NCBI RefSeq assembly: GCF_018390605.1
Contig: NZ_JAHBGD010000026.1
Coordinates: 62,001 to 126,000 of the forward strand
From: Ancylobacter defluvii
Lineage (GTDB): Bacteria; Pseudomonadota; Alphaproteobacteria; Rhizobiales; Xanthobacteraceae
DNA: 64,000 bases
Direction: 5' to 3'
In this document: one piece after another, positions 1 to 9,070 of the stretch
Layout of the letters: each line of letters opens with the position of its first letter
Numbering within the stretch: the first letter of the stretch is position 1
Made by a program: the position numbers and the translations under genes
Notes under the pieces: generated by a model
What the model was told of the DNA's origin: nothing
Database searches by the model: none
What the model saw: the letters and a program-made list of their open reading frames with translations, nothing else

Positions 1-32
1 AAGGACTGGTCCGACACTTTTTCGACGCCCAT
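1..32 (-). CDS. trxA: Thioredoxin, first codons only (partial)
   Basis: Only the first ten codons are inside the window. Read leftward from the ATG at 32-30 they give MGVEKVSDQS, which fits the usual N-terminus of a small thioredoxin (a short MxxxKVSDxSF start). The gene would lie directly downstream of addA on the same strand, and addB-addA-trxA is a common order in Hyphomicrobiales. The active-site CGPC is outside the window, so identity rests on these residues and on synteny. Confidence 0.6.
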   Translation of the reverse strand, partial: MGVEKVSDQS

Positions 33-116
33 GGCGCTACCTTTCGCGAATCCCCGGGAGGGGGAATGAAGTTGAAGCAAAGGTAGGTACCGCCCCCCAC
101 CCGCGTCAAGGCGCCG

Positions 117-3100
117 TCACTCCGACGTGACGTCCTCCCGCCGCGTCCACAGCCGCTCTCCGGCCAGCGTCAGCACGCGCGGAGCGGCGGTGTAGACGAT
201 CAGCGGCTCGATCCGGCGGCCGGGATAGAGCCGCGCCAGCAGCCGGGCATAAAGCGCGATCTGCTCCACATGCGCGCGCGGGGCCGCCGCGAGGTTCGCC
301 GGCACCCGGCGGTCGGTCTTGAAATCGGCGACGATCACCCGTTCCGGCAGCACCACCAGCCGGTCGATGCGCCCGCTCACCAGCGTGCCGTCGGCGAGGG
401 CGCCGGCAATGTCCACCTCGGCGCGCCCCTCCGGCGCGAACAGCGCCGCCAGTTCCGGCAAGACCAGCGTCGCCAGCGCCTCGTCGAGTAGGGCGTCGCC
501 GTCGGTCGCGCCGGCGAGAGCCAGCACGCGCCCGCCGGCGGCCCGGCGCTGCACCTCCGGCAATGCTGCCAGCGCAGCGAACAGCCGGTGCAGCAGCGCG
601 CCGCGTCTGACGGTCTCCGCCTGTTCGGGCGTGGCGATGGGGGAGGAGTGCGACGCTCGCATCCGGGCACGCGCCTCTCCCAAAGCCGGCGGCAACGCCA
701 GGCGGCGGGCGAGCGCGGCGTCCACCATCGCATCGCCCGGCGGCGCCACGGCAACCCGCGCCGCCGCCCGCTCCGGCTCCGGCGTCGCGCGCCAGCGCAG
801 CACCGTGCCCGGGAAGCCGACCGCCGGCACCGGGGTGGCCTGCGCCTCCAGCGCCGAGCGCACCACGTCGTACCAGCAATCGGCCGGACGCCGGCGCTTG
901 CCATCGGCACCGCACAGCACCAGCGCGCATTCGGCGCGGGTGAGCGCGACATAGAGCAGCCGCCGGTACTCGTCCATCAGCGCCGCCTCGGCCCCAAGCC
1001 GCAACAGGCCCATGGCCGGCGTGTCCTCCGCCTTGCGCGGCGCCGCCAGGAAGGCGCGGCCGCCATCCGCCCGCCGGCCGACCAGCAGGCCGCCGCGCGT
1101 GCCCTTTTGCGGCCCGGAAGTGGTATCGGCGAGCAGGACATAGGGCGCCTCCAGCCCCTTGGCGCCATGCACGGTCATGACGCGGACCTGATCGCGGCCG
1201 GCCTCCATGTCGCGCTTGGCCTGCGCCTGCCCGCCGCGCAGAAAGGCGAGGAAGCCGGCGAGCGAAGGCGCCTCGGTGCTTTCATAGGCGCGGGCGATGG
1301 CCAGCATCTCGTCAAGCGCATCCGCCGCCTCCGGCCCGAGCCGCGCCAGCATCAGCGCCCGGCCGCGCTCGCGCCCGAGCACACGGGCATAGAAGTCGAA
1401 CGGGCGCAGGCTCGCCGCCTCCGGGCGCAACCGATCCAGCCGCTCCACCGCCGCCCGCCAGTGCGGCCGCTCGCCGGCGCGGCGGATGAGCTCGTCGATC
1501 AGCCGCGCCTCGCGTTTCGGCAGCAGCGCGATGAGGTCGTCGTCGTCGAAGCCGAACAGCGGGCTCTTCAGCGCGCTCGCCAGCGACAATTCGTCGTCCG
1601 GCGACAGCAGCGCCTCGCCGAGCGCGGCGAGGTCCATCACCGCGATATGCTCGGCGACGACCAGCCGGTCGGCACCCGCCACGGCGACACCGACCTGCTT
1701 CAGCGCCCGGATCACCGCCTCGAACAGGGCGCTGCGCCGGCGCACCAGCACCAGGAAATCGCCGGCGCGGGCGGCACGGGGCCCGCCGCGATCCTCCACC
1801 GGCGCGCCAGCATCGATCAGCGCCTTGATGTGGCTGGCGATCTTGTCGGCAAGCCGGCTCACCGGATCGTCATGGCGCGGCGCGTCGAGCGGGCGCTGCC
1901 AGGCATCCGGCTCCACCTGCTCGATGGGGATCTCCGGCTCCCAGATCTCGACGCGGGCCGGCAGCTGCGCGTGGATCGGCATATGCACGGTGCGCTCGGC
2001 ACTGGCGGTGAGGCCGCGATAGGCCTCCTCGCGCGAGAACACCTCGTCCACCGCCGCGAGAATGCCGGGCGCCGAGCGGAAGGAATGCTGCAGCTTCACA
2101 TGCGCGAAGGCCTCTTCCGGCGCGTGGCGGGCGAACTCGGCGCGCATGGCATCGAAACGGCTGGGATCGGCGCCCTGGAAGGAGAAGATCGACTGCTTCT
2201 CGTCGCCGACCACGAAAAGGGTGCGGGGCGCCCCGGCGGCCTCCTCGCGCGCGCCTTCGCCGGCGAAGAACTCCATCACCAGCGGCTGGATCACCTCCCA
2301 TTGCTCGGGGCTGGTATCCTGCGCCTCGTCGAGCAGCACGTGATCGATGCCGCGATCGAGCTTGTAGTGCACCCAGGCCGAGGCGCCGGAGCCGAGCAGC
2401 CGCCGCGCCGAGGTGACCAGATCGGCAAAATCGAGCATGCCGCGTGCGGCCTTTTCCGCCTCATAGAGCCGGCGCGCGGCGTGGCCGAGCTCCAGCGCCG
2501 CGAGGCTCTTCTCCACCACGCGGGCGGCGGCGAGGCGCGGGCCGAGCGCGGCAAGGCGGTCGCGTTCGGCGGCGAGCGCCGGGAAGGCGGCGCGCACCTC
2601 GCCGGAGCCGAGGAACTTGTCGGCATAGGCGCCGCCATCCGCCTTCAGGAACACGCCGGCATAGGCCTCCGCGACCTCGTCCTCCGCCGCCTGTGCGGCG
2701 GCGAGGAGATCCGCTCCCCGCCGCGCGGCATTGCCGCCCGCAGCGATGAGCGCCTCGCCCATGCCCTGCCATGCCCCGCGCGGGATCAGCGCGTCCTCGA
2801 CGATGCGGCGGGCAATGGCGGCGCTGGGCTCCACCGGATCGAGCCCGGCCAGGCGGGCGAGGTCGGCCTCGCCGGCGTCGAGCGCGTCCGGCGCATCGAG
2901 CAGGGCGGCGAGCAATTCGTCGAGGCCGCTATCGGCCACCTCGCCGATGATCAGCGCGAAGGCGCGGCCGAGCGGCGTGTCCGGCGCGCCGGCCGCCTGC
3001 TGCACGATGCGCGCGCGCACCAGAGCGAGCAGCTCCAGCCGCTGTGCGTCCTCCAGTGAGCGGAAGCCGGCCGGCACGCCGGCCTCGAAGGGAAAGGCGC

Positions 3101-3512
3101 GCAGGAGGTGCCCGCAAAAGGCGTGGATGGTCTGGATCTTCAGCCCGCCCGGCGTCTCCAGCGCCAGCGCGAACAGCGAGCGGGCGCGGGCGCGCAGGGA
3201 CACGGAAGCGCCGGGATCGATGGCGCTGATCGCCTTGTCGAGGTCGGCGTCGCTCATCACCGCCCAGTCGCGCAGGATCGCCAGCACGCGGTTGGCCATG
3301 TTGGCGGCGGCGGCCTTGGTATAGGTGAGGCACAGGATGCGTCCGGGCGGCACGCCGCGCAGCAGCAGGCGTATCACCCGCCGCGCCAGCACATGCGTCT
3401 TGCCGGCGCCGGCATTGGCCGACACCCATACCGAAAGGCCGGGATCGGAGGCCTGCGTCTGTAGCGCCGTGGCGGCGCCGAGCGCGGCGGAGGAGACGGG
3501 CGCCTCGCTCAT
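117..3512 (-). CDS. addA: Double-strand break repair helicase AddA (alphaproteobacterial type)
   Basis: Large subunit of the AddAB helicase-nuclease that resects double-strand DNA ends for RecA loading. The 1131-residue product has a UvrD-type Walker A at about residues 33-39 (NAGAGKT, Lys38), a Walker B/DEXQ region (LLDEAQDTSPEQ) near residue 400, helicase motifs such as VMTVHGAKGLE, and a C-terminal PD-(D/E)XK nuclease core (GRIDRL then VADFKTDRR). I start it at the ATG at 3512-3510, which overlaps the addB stop as ATGA; an in-frame start ten codons upstream would sit inside addB. The length is normal for the family. It is the last gene before trxA in a long leftward run, and translational coupling with addB fits the two proteins forming one complex. 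Confidence 0.95.
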   Translation of the reverse strand: MSEAPVSSAALGAATALQTQASDPGLSVWVSANAGAGKTHVLARRVIRLLLRGVPPGRILCLTYTKAAAANMANRVLAILRDWAVMSDADLDKAISAIDPGASVSLRARARSLFALALETPGGLKIQTIHAFCGHLLRAFPFEAGVPAGFRSLEDAQRLELLALVRARIVQQAAGAPDTPLGRAFALIIGEVADSGLDELLAALLDAPDALDAGEADLARLAGLDPVEPSAAIARRIVEDALIPRGAWQGMGEALIAAGGNAARRGADLLAAAQAAEDEVAEAYAGVFLKADGGAYADKFLGSGEVRAAFPALAAERDRLAALGPRLAAARVVEKSLAALELGHAARRLYEAEKAARGMLDFADLVTSARRLLGSGASAWVHYKLDRGIDHVLLDEAQDTSPEQWEVIQPLVMEFFAGEGAREEAAGAPRTLFVVGDEKQSIFSFQGADPSRFDAMRAEFARHAPEEAFAHVKLQHSFRSAPGILAAVDEVFSREEAYRGLTASAERTVHMPIHAQLPARVEIWEPEIPIEQVEPDAWQRPLDAPRHDDPVSRLADKIASHIKALIDAGAPVEDRGGPRAARAGDFLVLVRRRSALFEAVIRALKQVGVAVAGADRLVVAEHIAVMDLAALGEALLSPDDELSLASALKSPLFGFDDDDLIALLPKREARLIDELIRRAGERPHWRAAVERLDRLRPEAASLRPFDFYARVLGRERGRALMLARLGPEAADALDEMLAIARAYESTEAPSLAGFLAFLRGGQAQAKRDMEAGRDQVRVMTVHGAKGLEAPYVLLADTTSGPQKGTRGGLLVGRRADGGRAFLAAPRKAEDTPAMGLLRLGAEAALMDEYRRLLYVALTRAECALVLCGADGKRRRPADCWYDVVRSALEAQATPVPAVGFPGTVLRWRATPEPERAAARVAVAPPGDAMVDAALARRLALPPALGEARARMRASHSSPIATPEQAETVRRGALLHRLFAALAALPEVQRRAAGGRVLALAGATDGDALLDEALATLVLPELAALFAPEGRAEVDIAGALADGTLVSGRIDRLVVLPERVIVADFKTDRRVPANLAAAPRAHVEQIALYARLLARLYPGRRIEPLIVYTAAPRVLTLAGERLWTRREDVTSE

Positions 3513-6500
3513 TCGCCGGCCTCCTCCTCGCCGACCGACCATTCGCGCACCCGCGCCAGATGGTCATAGCTCCCCGAACGGCCGCGAAACTGCGTGCGGC
3601 GCAGGGCAATATAGGGCTGGGCCGGATTCTCGAAGGCCTGCACCAGCGTCGTCACCCGTTCCAGCGCGTCCTGGGCGAGGCCCTGCGCCGTCATCTCCCT
3701 GTCGACGGCGGAAATCTCCTTCAGCGCGGCGGTGCCGAGCTTCACATAGACGAGTTCCATCGCCTCCTCGCCCGGCACGCCCTCGAAGCCGCCACGGGCG
3801 GCGATGGCAGCCTCCAGCGGCAGCTGCGGCGAATAATTGGCGCGGGTCTGCTTGGCGGTGGGAACGGCGCCGGTCTTGAAATCGAGGATGGCGAGGCCGC
3901 CGCCGCTGCGTTGCTCGATGCGGTCGGCATAGGCGTTGAGCCGGAACGGCCCGCGCGTGCCGGCAATGACGACGTGCCCGCCGGCCTCGGCGATGACGCG
4001 ATCGATGTGGGACCGGCGGCCGCGCTCCCAGGCGAGATAGAACGGCATCAGCTTCTCGAAGCGCGCCCACCACAGCGCATGCTCGGCGGGAAAGGCGACA
4101 AGCGGCGCGAAGGCCGCCCGGCCGAACGCCGCGAGCCGGATCGCCGCATCGGCCGGCAGCGCCTGCGGATACGCCTTGGCGAACTCGCCCAGCGCCTCAT
4201 GGATGGCGGTGCCGCGCTCGCCGGCGCCGGGCGGGGCATCGAGCGGATCCAGCGGGCGCAGGCCCAGCACATGCCGGGCATAGATGGCGTAGGGATCGCG
4301 CAGGAAGGTCTCGATCTCGGTGACGCTGAGCCGGGTCGGGCGCAACGCGGCCGGCGGCGTCGGCGCCGGTCGGCGGATGCGCTCCTTCGCCGGCTCGACA
4401 TCGAGCGCGGCGGCGACGCGGCGCCAGCGCTCGCCACGCGCCCGCACCTCGTCCCAGGCCCTCCGCCCGCTCACCGCCGCCAGCCGCTGCAGGAAGCGCG
4501 ACGGCACGGTGGGCGCGCCGCCGAGCTTGCGCGGATAGGTGAGGATGAGCTCCGGCGCGCCGCAGGCCTGCGCGAAATCATGCGCGGCAAGGCCGATGCG
4601 TCGCTCCGGTACGTCGAGGCCGAGCCCGGCGCGCATCGGCCGGCTCAGCCAGGGATCCGGCCGTACCGCCGAGGGCCAGACATCCTCGACCAGGCTGGCC
4701 AGCACCACCCGGTCGACATCCACCAGGCGGGCTTCCAGCGGGCCGTAGATGCGCAGCCGCGCCCCGGCATCGAGCGGCGGACGCACCGGGGTGTCGGCGA
4801 GGAGATGCGGCAGCGCCGCGGCATAGTCCGCCAGGCTCATCGCCGGGGCGAGCGGCGCACCATCCATCAGCGCGTCGAAGGCGGTCGCCAGCGCCGCCAG
4901 GTCCGGCGTTGCCTCCGCCGATGCGTCGTCGTCGCCGGCCAGCGCCGCGGCCACCGCGGTGCGATGGGCGCCGACGAGATCGGCGAAGGCATGCAGTCCC
5001 GGCCCGAGCCCGGCGAGCGGCGCGAGCGCCGCTGTGAGGCGTTGGCCGAGATCGGCCGCGCGTGCGCGCTGGTCGCCATCGACATCGCGCCGCGGATCGT
5101 CGCGGTGCCAGTCCTCCGGTCGGAAGGCGGCAATGGCGGCGACGAGCCCCTCGGCGCCCGGCGCCGGCCGTGGGCCGCGCAGCACCATCAGTTCCAGCGC
5201 ATCGGTCGCCTGCCCAAGCGCCGCGCGCCCGAGCCCGAAGCGTGCCGCGCTGTGGCGAAGCAGCGCCGCGAGCGGCAGCGGCGCCAGACGTTCGGCCGCC
5301 ACATCGGCGACGAGCCGGGCGAAGCGGCCGGCGCCGCTTTCCGACAAGGGCTCGCCGGCGGAATCGTCGATGGCAACGCCGAAGCGCAGCAGCTCGGCGG
5401 CGACGCGGCGGGCGAGGTCGCGATCCGGGGTGATCAGCGCCGCGCTGCGGCCCTCCTCCTCCAGCGCCGCGCGCAGCACCAGGGCGATGGCGAGCGCCTC
5501 CTCGCGCGCATCGTCGGCCTCGATCAGCGTGACCTCGGCGAGCGCCGTCGCGCGGGCCGCCTCCGGCAGACGGTCGGCGAGGTTTGCCCAGCCCTGCGTT
5601 GCCTCGGCCGGCAGCAGCGCCTCGGACAGCAGCGGATCGCGACGATGTCCGGCAGGCTCGGCAAGCGCGACCACCTCGGCACGCCGCAGATGCATGCCGT
5701 CGAGCAGACGTGCCAGCCCGTATTGCGGGTGGCTCGGCGCCGGGTCCGGTGCCTGCGTGAGCGAGCGCCAGTCGGCTTCCGACATGTGCGCGTCGAGGCC
5801 GGGCAGCACCAGCGCCCCGTGCGGCAGACGCGCAACCGCGTCGAGCAGCCGGGCAGTCGCCGGCATCGAGCCGGTGGAGCCGGCGGCGATCACCGGCGGC
5901 GCGGCGGCGCCGAGCGCCGCCAGCCGGGCCGCCTCGGCATCGATCAGCCGGTCGCGGCGCACCGCGCCATCCACCTCCTCGCCCCGCAGCGCCGGCCACG
6001 CCTCGCGGGCGATCTTGAGGAAATCGAGCGCCATATCCCAATATTGGTCGTGCTCGCCGGGGACCAGATCGTCGAGCCGCGACCACGGCACCTGCTGCGC
6101 CGCCATCTCGTCGATCAGCCCCGCCAGCGCGTCGGCCAGCGCGAGGCTGGCACCCGGCCCCGCCGCCACCGCGCTGCGCCCGTCCTCGTCGCTCAGTGCC
6201 GCCCGCCATTTGCCGACCAGGCTGGCCAGCGCCAGCCGCCTTGTGGTCGGCGCGACGGCTTTCGGCGGGCCGGCGCTCTCCTCGGCGAAGATCAGCGCAT
6301 CCTCGTCGACGTCGCCGACCGGGACGATCCTCGGCAACAGCGTGGTGCCGCCCATGCGCCGGCGCAGTTCCTCGGCGAACAGGCGGCCGGCGCGGCGGGT
6401 CGGCAGGTAGATGGTGGCGGAAGCCAGCGCCAGCGGATCGCCCAGCGGCGCGAAGCCGGGCACCAGCACGCCGCCCAGCAGCGCCTCGGCCAGCACCGGC

Positions 6501-6625
6501 AGGAACGGCGCCGAGGCGGGAATGGTGAAGACACGGGCGGGCTGGCGCACCATCGGCCGCGCCGCTTCCGCGAAATCGAACGCTGTCTGCGACGCGGGCA
6601 TGTCCCGGCCTGTCGAATCGTGCAT
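3509..6625 (-). CDS. addB: Double-strand break repair protein AddB
   Basis: Second subunit of AddAB, 1038 residues. The C-terminal third carries the RecB-type nuclease core (AILDFKTGAVPTAKQ, then a QLPLEAAI segment) that cuts one strand at the break; the N-terminal part is a degenerate UvrD-like helicase fold without a clear Walker A, as in the family. Only one cysteine is present in the whole protein, so the four-cysteine iron-sulfur staple of the Bacillus-type AddB is absent. An ATG nine codons in (6601) is an alternative start; neither has a strong ribosome binding site. Its end overlaps addA by 4 bases. Confidence 0.93.
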   Translation of the reverse strand: MHDSTGRDMPASQTAFDFAEAARPMVRQPARVFTIPASAPFLPVLAEALLGGVLVPGFAPLGDPLALASATIYLPTRRAGRLFAEELRRRMGGTTLLPRIVPVGDVDEDALIFAEESAGPPKAVAPTTRRLALASLVGKWRAALSDEDGRSAVAAGPGASLALADALAGLIDEMAAQQVPWSRLDDLVPGEHDQYWDMALDFLKIAREAWPALRGEEVDGAVRRDRLIDAEAARLAALGAAAPPVIAAGSTGSMPATARLLDAVARLPHGALVLPGLDAHMSEADWRSLTQAPDPAPSHPQYGLARLLDGMHLRRAEVVALAEPAGHRRDPLLSEALLPAEATQGWANLADRLPEAARATALAEVTLIEADDAREEALAIALVLRAALEEEGRSAALITPDRDLARRVAAELLRFGVAIDDSAGEPLSESGAGRFARLVADVAAERLAPLPLAALLRHSAARFGLGRAALGQATDALELMVLRGPRPAPGAEGLVAAIAAFRPEDWHRDDPRRDVDGDQRARAADLGQRLTAALAPLAGLGPGLHAFADLVGAHRTAVAAALAGDDDASAEATPDLAALATAFDALMDGAPLAPAMSLADYAAALPHLLADTPVRPPLDAGARLRIYGPLEARLVDVDRVVLASLVEDVWPSAVRPDPWLSRPMRAGLGLDVPERRIGLAAHDFAQACGAPELILTYPRKLGGAPTVPSRFLQRLAAVSGRRAWDEVRARGERWRRVAAALDVEPAKERIRRPAPTPPAALRPTRLSVTEIETFLRDPYAIYARHVLGLRPLDPLDAPPGAGERGTAIHEALGEFAKAYPQALPADAAIRLAAFGRAAFAPLVAFPAEHALWWARFEKLMPFYLAWERGRRSHIDRVIAEAGGHVVIAGTRGPFRLNAYADRIEQRSGGGLAILDFKTGAVPTAKQTRANYSPQLPLEAAIAARGGFEGVPGEEAMELVYVKLGTAALKEISAVDREMTAQGLAQDALERVTTLVQAFENPAQPYIALRRTQFRGRSGSYDHLARVREWSVGEEEAGE

Positions 6626-6671
6626 CCGCCGATCTTAGAGGATGACGGCGGGAAAGGCGTCGTCGCCGGCC

Positions 6672-7391
6672 TTATTCGGTCGACAGGCTGACGGCGAGCT
6701 CGGCCTCGCCGATCGCCTCCGGCGTGCCGACATGCATCCACACGCCTTCCAGCCGCAGCCCGAACAGCCGGCCGGCCTCGGCGGCGCGGGCGAACAGCCT
6801 CACCAGCGAGAACGGCCCCTCCGGCGTCCGCTCGAACAGCGACGGCGAAAGCACCGCCGCCCCGGCATAGACGAAGGGCGCCACCAGCCCTTCCCCGCGC
6901 AGTGTCAGCCGGCCGTCGCCATCCATGACGAAGTCGCCACGCCCGTCATAGCCGACCGAGCCGGTCGCGGCGGCGAGCAGCAGGATCGCATCCATCTTCT
7001 CGGGATCGAACGCCTCCATGAGGCTCGGCAGGTTGGGGCGGATGCCCTCGATCCAGATGGTGTCGGAATTGATCGAGACGAACGGCGCGTCGCCCAGCAG
7101 CGGCAGCGCTTTCCTTATGCCGCCGCCGGTGTCGAGCAGAAGGTCGCGCTCATCGGAGAGCACGAGGCGCGGGCGGGTGCGGCCGGCGAGATGCGCCTCC
7201 AGCCGGTCGGCGAAATAATGGAGATTGACCACCGCCGTCTCGATGCCGGCATCGGCGAGCCGATCCAGCACATGGTCGATCAGCGGCTTGCCGGCGACCT
7301 CCACCATCGGCTTGGGTCGATCGTCGGTCAGCGGGCGCATGCGGGTGCCGAGGCCGGCGGCGAGCACCATGGCGTTGCGGATCGGGCTCAT
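6672..7391 (-). CDS. murU: N-acetylmuramate alpha-1-phosphate uridylyltransferase, MurU-like
   Basis: A 239-residue nucleotidyltransferase. The N-terminus has the sugar-nucleotide signature MVLAAGLGTRMRPLT followed by RPKPMVEVAGKPL, and NSDTIW near residue 105 supplies the metal-binding aspartate. MurU makes UDP-MurNAc from MurNAc-1-phosphate and so recycles cell-wall sugar without de novo MurA/MurB work. The chosen ATG overlaps the upstream gene's stop as ATGA; earlier in-frame starts would run into that gene. The upstream gene carries the matching AmgK-like anomeric kinase domain, which is the best argument for MurU rather than a generic glucose-1-phosphate transferase. Substrate is inferred, not visible. 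Confidence 0.85.
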   Translation of the reverse strand: MSPIRNAMVLAAGLGTRMRPLTDDRPKPMVEVAGKPLIDHVLDRLADAGIETAVVNLHYFADRLEAHLAGRTRPRLVLSDERDLLLDTGGGIRKALPLLGDAPFVSINSDTIWIEGIRPNLPSLMEAFDPEKMDAILLLAAATGSVGYDGRGDFVMDGDGRLTLRGEGLVAPFVYAGAAVLSPSLFERTPEGPFSLVRLFARAAEAGRLFGLRLEGVWMHVGTPEAIGEAELAVSLSTE

Positions 7392-9067
7392 ATCGTCTGC
7401 GGCTGCTCGGGAGGTTGGTCGGCGGGCGGGTCGGAGGGCAGGCCAGACGCGGGCAGGGTCGGCACTGGCAGGTCCGGGGCGGGAACGTGGCGGTCGAACC
7501 AGGCTTTCAGCGGTGCGAGGTCGGTGAAGGCCAGACCGCGCTGAAGGTAGTTCCATATCCGCGGGATATGGCGAAGGTATTGCGGCTTGCCGTCGCGCTT
7601 GTCGAGCCGGGCGAAGATGCCGAGAATCTTGGTCGCCCGCTGCGTGCCCATCACCGCATAGGAGGCGGCAAAGCCGCGGACGTCGAAATCATCTTCCACC
7701 CGCCGGTCGCGTATGTAACGGCCGAGCAGGCGCAGCTCCAGCTCCTCGGACACGTCGATGCGCGCATCCTGCGCCAGCGAGACAAGGTCATAGGCCGGCG
7801 GGCCCATCACCGCGTCCTGGAAATCGATGATCCCGACCCGGGCGAGGCCCTGGCGCTCCGGCAGCCAGATGAGGTTCGGCGAATGATAATCGCGCAGCAC
7901 CCAGGTCGGCTTCTGCGCCAGCGAACCGGCGAGCGCCGCCGTCCACAGGCCGCGAAACTCGGCGCGCAATGCGTCGCTCACCTTGGCGCCGCCGCGGTGG
8001 GGGATGTACCAGTCGAGCAGCAGTTCGACCTCGATCAGCAGCGCCGGCAGGTCGTAAGCCGGCAATACATGATCGTGATCCGGCGAGACGGTGAGCGTGG
8101 AGGGAAGCTCCATGCCGTGCAGCGCGGCGAGCACGTCGATTGCCGCCTCGTAGCGCTCGGGCACCGGCGCCGGCGGCGTATCGGGGCTGCCGCTCGCCAC
8201 CACGCCCTCATCGCCGAGATCCTCGATGACCAGCAGGCCGCTGGCGAGATCGGCGGCATAGATGGTCGGCGCCGAGAAGCCGCGGGCCGCGAGGCCGCGC
8301 GCCATGGCAACGAAGGGCTTCACGTCCTCGGCGAGGTGGGCGATGGCGCTGTAGGGCTTGCCGTCCTGCACCGGCGGCCCGTCCGGGCGCCGCGGCGCGT
8401 TCATGAGGATGGCGTTGCGGGTCTTGCCGACCAGCCGCTCATAAGCGCGGGTGGAGGCATCGCCCTGCAGGTGCCGGCGGCGGGCGGGACCGAAGCCGGC
8501 AAGATCGATCAGCGAGCGGATCGCCTTCATGCGGCGCAGCGCATCGGCGACCCGGCCATAGGCCATCAGCCGGACGCGGCGGGTGGTGTCGCTCGCCTCC
8601 GGCGTCATGGCGATGTGCACTTCCAGCCGGTTCGGCACCGCCAGCACCGCCGGCACCCGTTCCGGCCACTCGACCAGGGCGATCGCCCCGTCGGCGAGTT
8701 CGTCCCAGCCGATTTCCTCAAGCTCGGAGGGATCCCCCAGCCGGTAGAAATCGGCGTGCACCACCCGGTGGCGCGGCAAATCGTAGGTCTGGACCAGATT
8801 GAAGGTCGGGCTCGGCACCTCGAGAGCGAGATCGTCGGCCAGCGCGCGGATCAGCGCCCGCGCCAGCGTCGATTTGCCGGCGCCGAGATCGCCGTCGAGC
8901 GCGACGAGATCGCCCGGCGCCAACGCAAAGGCGAGGTCCATGGCGAGACGGGCGGTGGCATGCTCGTCCGGCAGCACCACGCTCCAATGCACCGGCGTAC
9001 CGGCGGCTTGCGTGCCCATGGCCTGTCCCCCGGACATTTGCCCCACCCCGATCTGCACCTCCTTCAT
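7388..9067 (-). CDS. Fused TsaE (t6A ATPase) and AmgK-like sugar kinase
   Basis: A two-domain protein of about 559 residues. Residues 28-165 are TsaE, the ATPase of the tRNA threonylcarbamoyladenosine complex: Walker A GDLGAGKST at 59-67, then PSPTFNLVQTY and the HADFYRL motif. Residues 180-540 are an aminoglycoside-phosphotransferase-fold kinase with VLRDYHSPNLIW (catalytic loop) and GIIDFQDAVMGP (metal loop). By its linkage to murU the kinase is most likely AmgK, which phosphorylates MurNAc/GlcNAc at C1 in cell-wall recycling. The start is uncertain: ATG at 9067 lies 3 bases after divL, with further ATGs at 9037 and 9019, the last preceded by a G-rich ribosome site. Such fusions occur in other alphaproteobacteria. 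Confidence 0.88.
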   Translation of the reverse strand: MKEVQIGVGQMSGGQAMGTQAAGTPVHWSVVLPDEHATARLAMDLAFALAPGDLVALDGDLGAGKSTLARALIRALADDLALEVPSPTFNLVQTYDLPRHRVVHADFYRLGDPSELEEIGWDELADGAIALVEWPERVPAVLAVPNRLEVHIAMTPEASDTTRRVRLMAYGRVADALRRMKAIRSLIDLAGFGPARRRHLQGDASTRAYERLVGKTRNAILMNAPRRPDGPPVQDGKPYSAIAHLAEDVKPFVAMARGLAARGFSAPTIYAADLASGLLVIEDLGDEGVVASGSPDTPPAPVPERYEAAIDVLAALHGMELPSTLTVSPDHDHVLPAYDLPALLIEVELLLDWYIPHRGGAKVSDALRAEFRGLWTAALAGSLAQKPTWVLRDYHSPNLIWLPERQGLARVGIIDFQDAVMGPPAYDLVSLAQDARIDVSEELELRLLGRYIRDRRVEDDFDVRGFAASYAVMGTQRATKILGIFARLDKRDGKPQYLRHIPRIWNYLQRGLAFTDLAPLKAWFDRHVPAPDLPVPTLPASGLPSDPPADQPPEQPQTI

Positions 9068-9070
9068 CAG

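Noticed and set aside
588-3059. Long open frames opposite addA, addB, divL, yejBEF and other genes
   Set aside because: GC-rich coding DNA leaves antisense frames open; they show Arg/His/Gln-rich text without motifs.
7388-8570. Aminoglycoside resistance gene
   Set aside because: The phosphotransferase-fold domain is fused to TsaE and linked to murU, which fits cell-wall sugar recycling.
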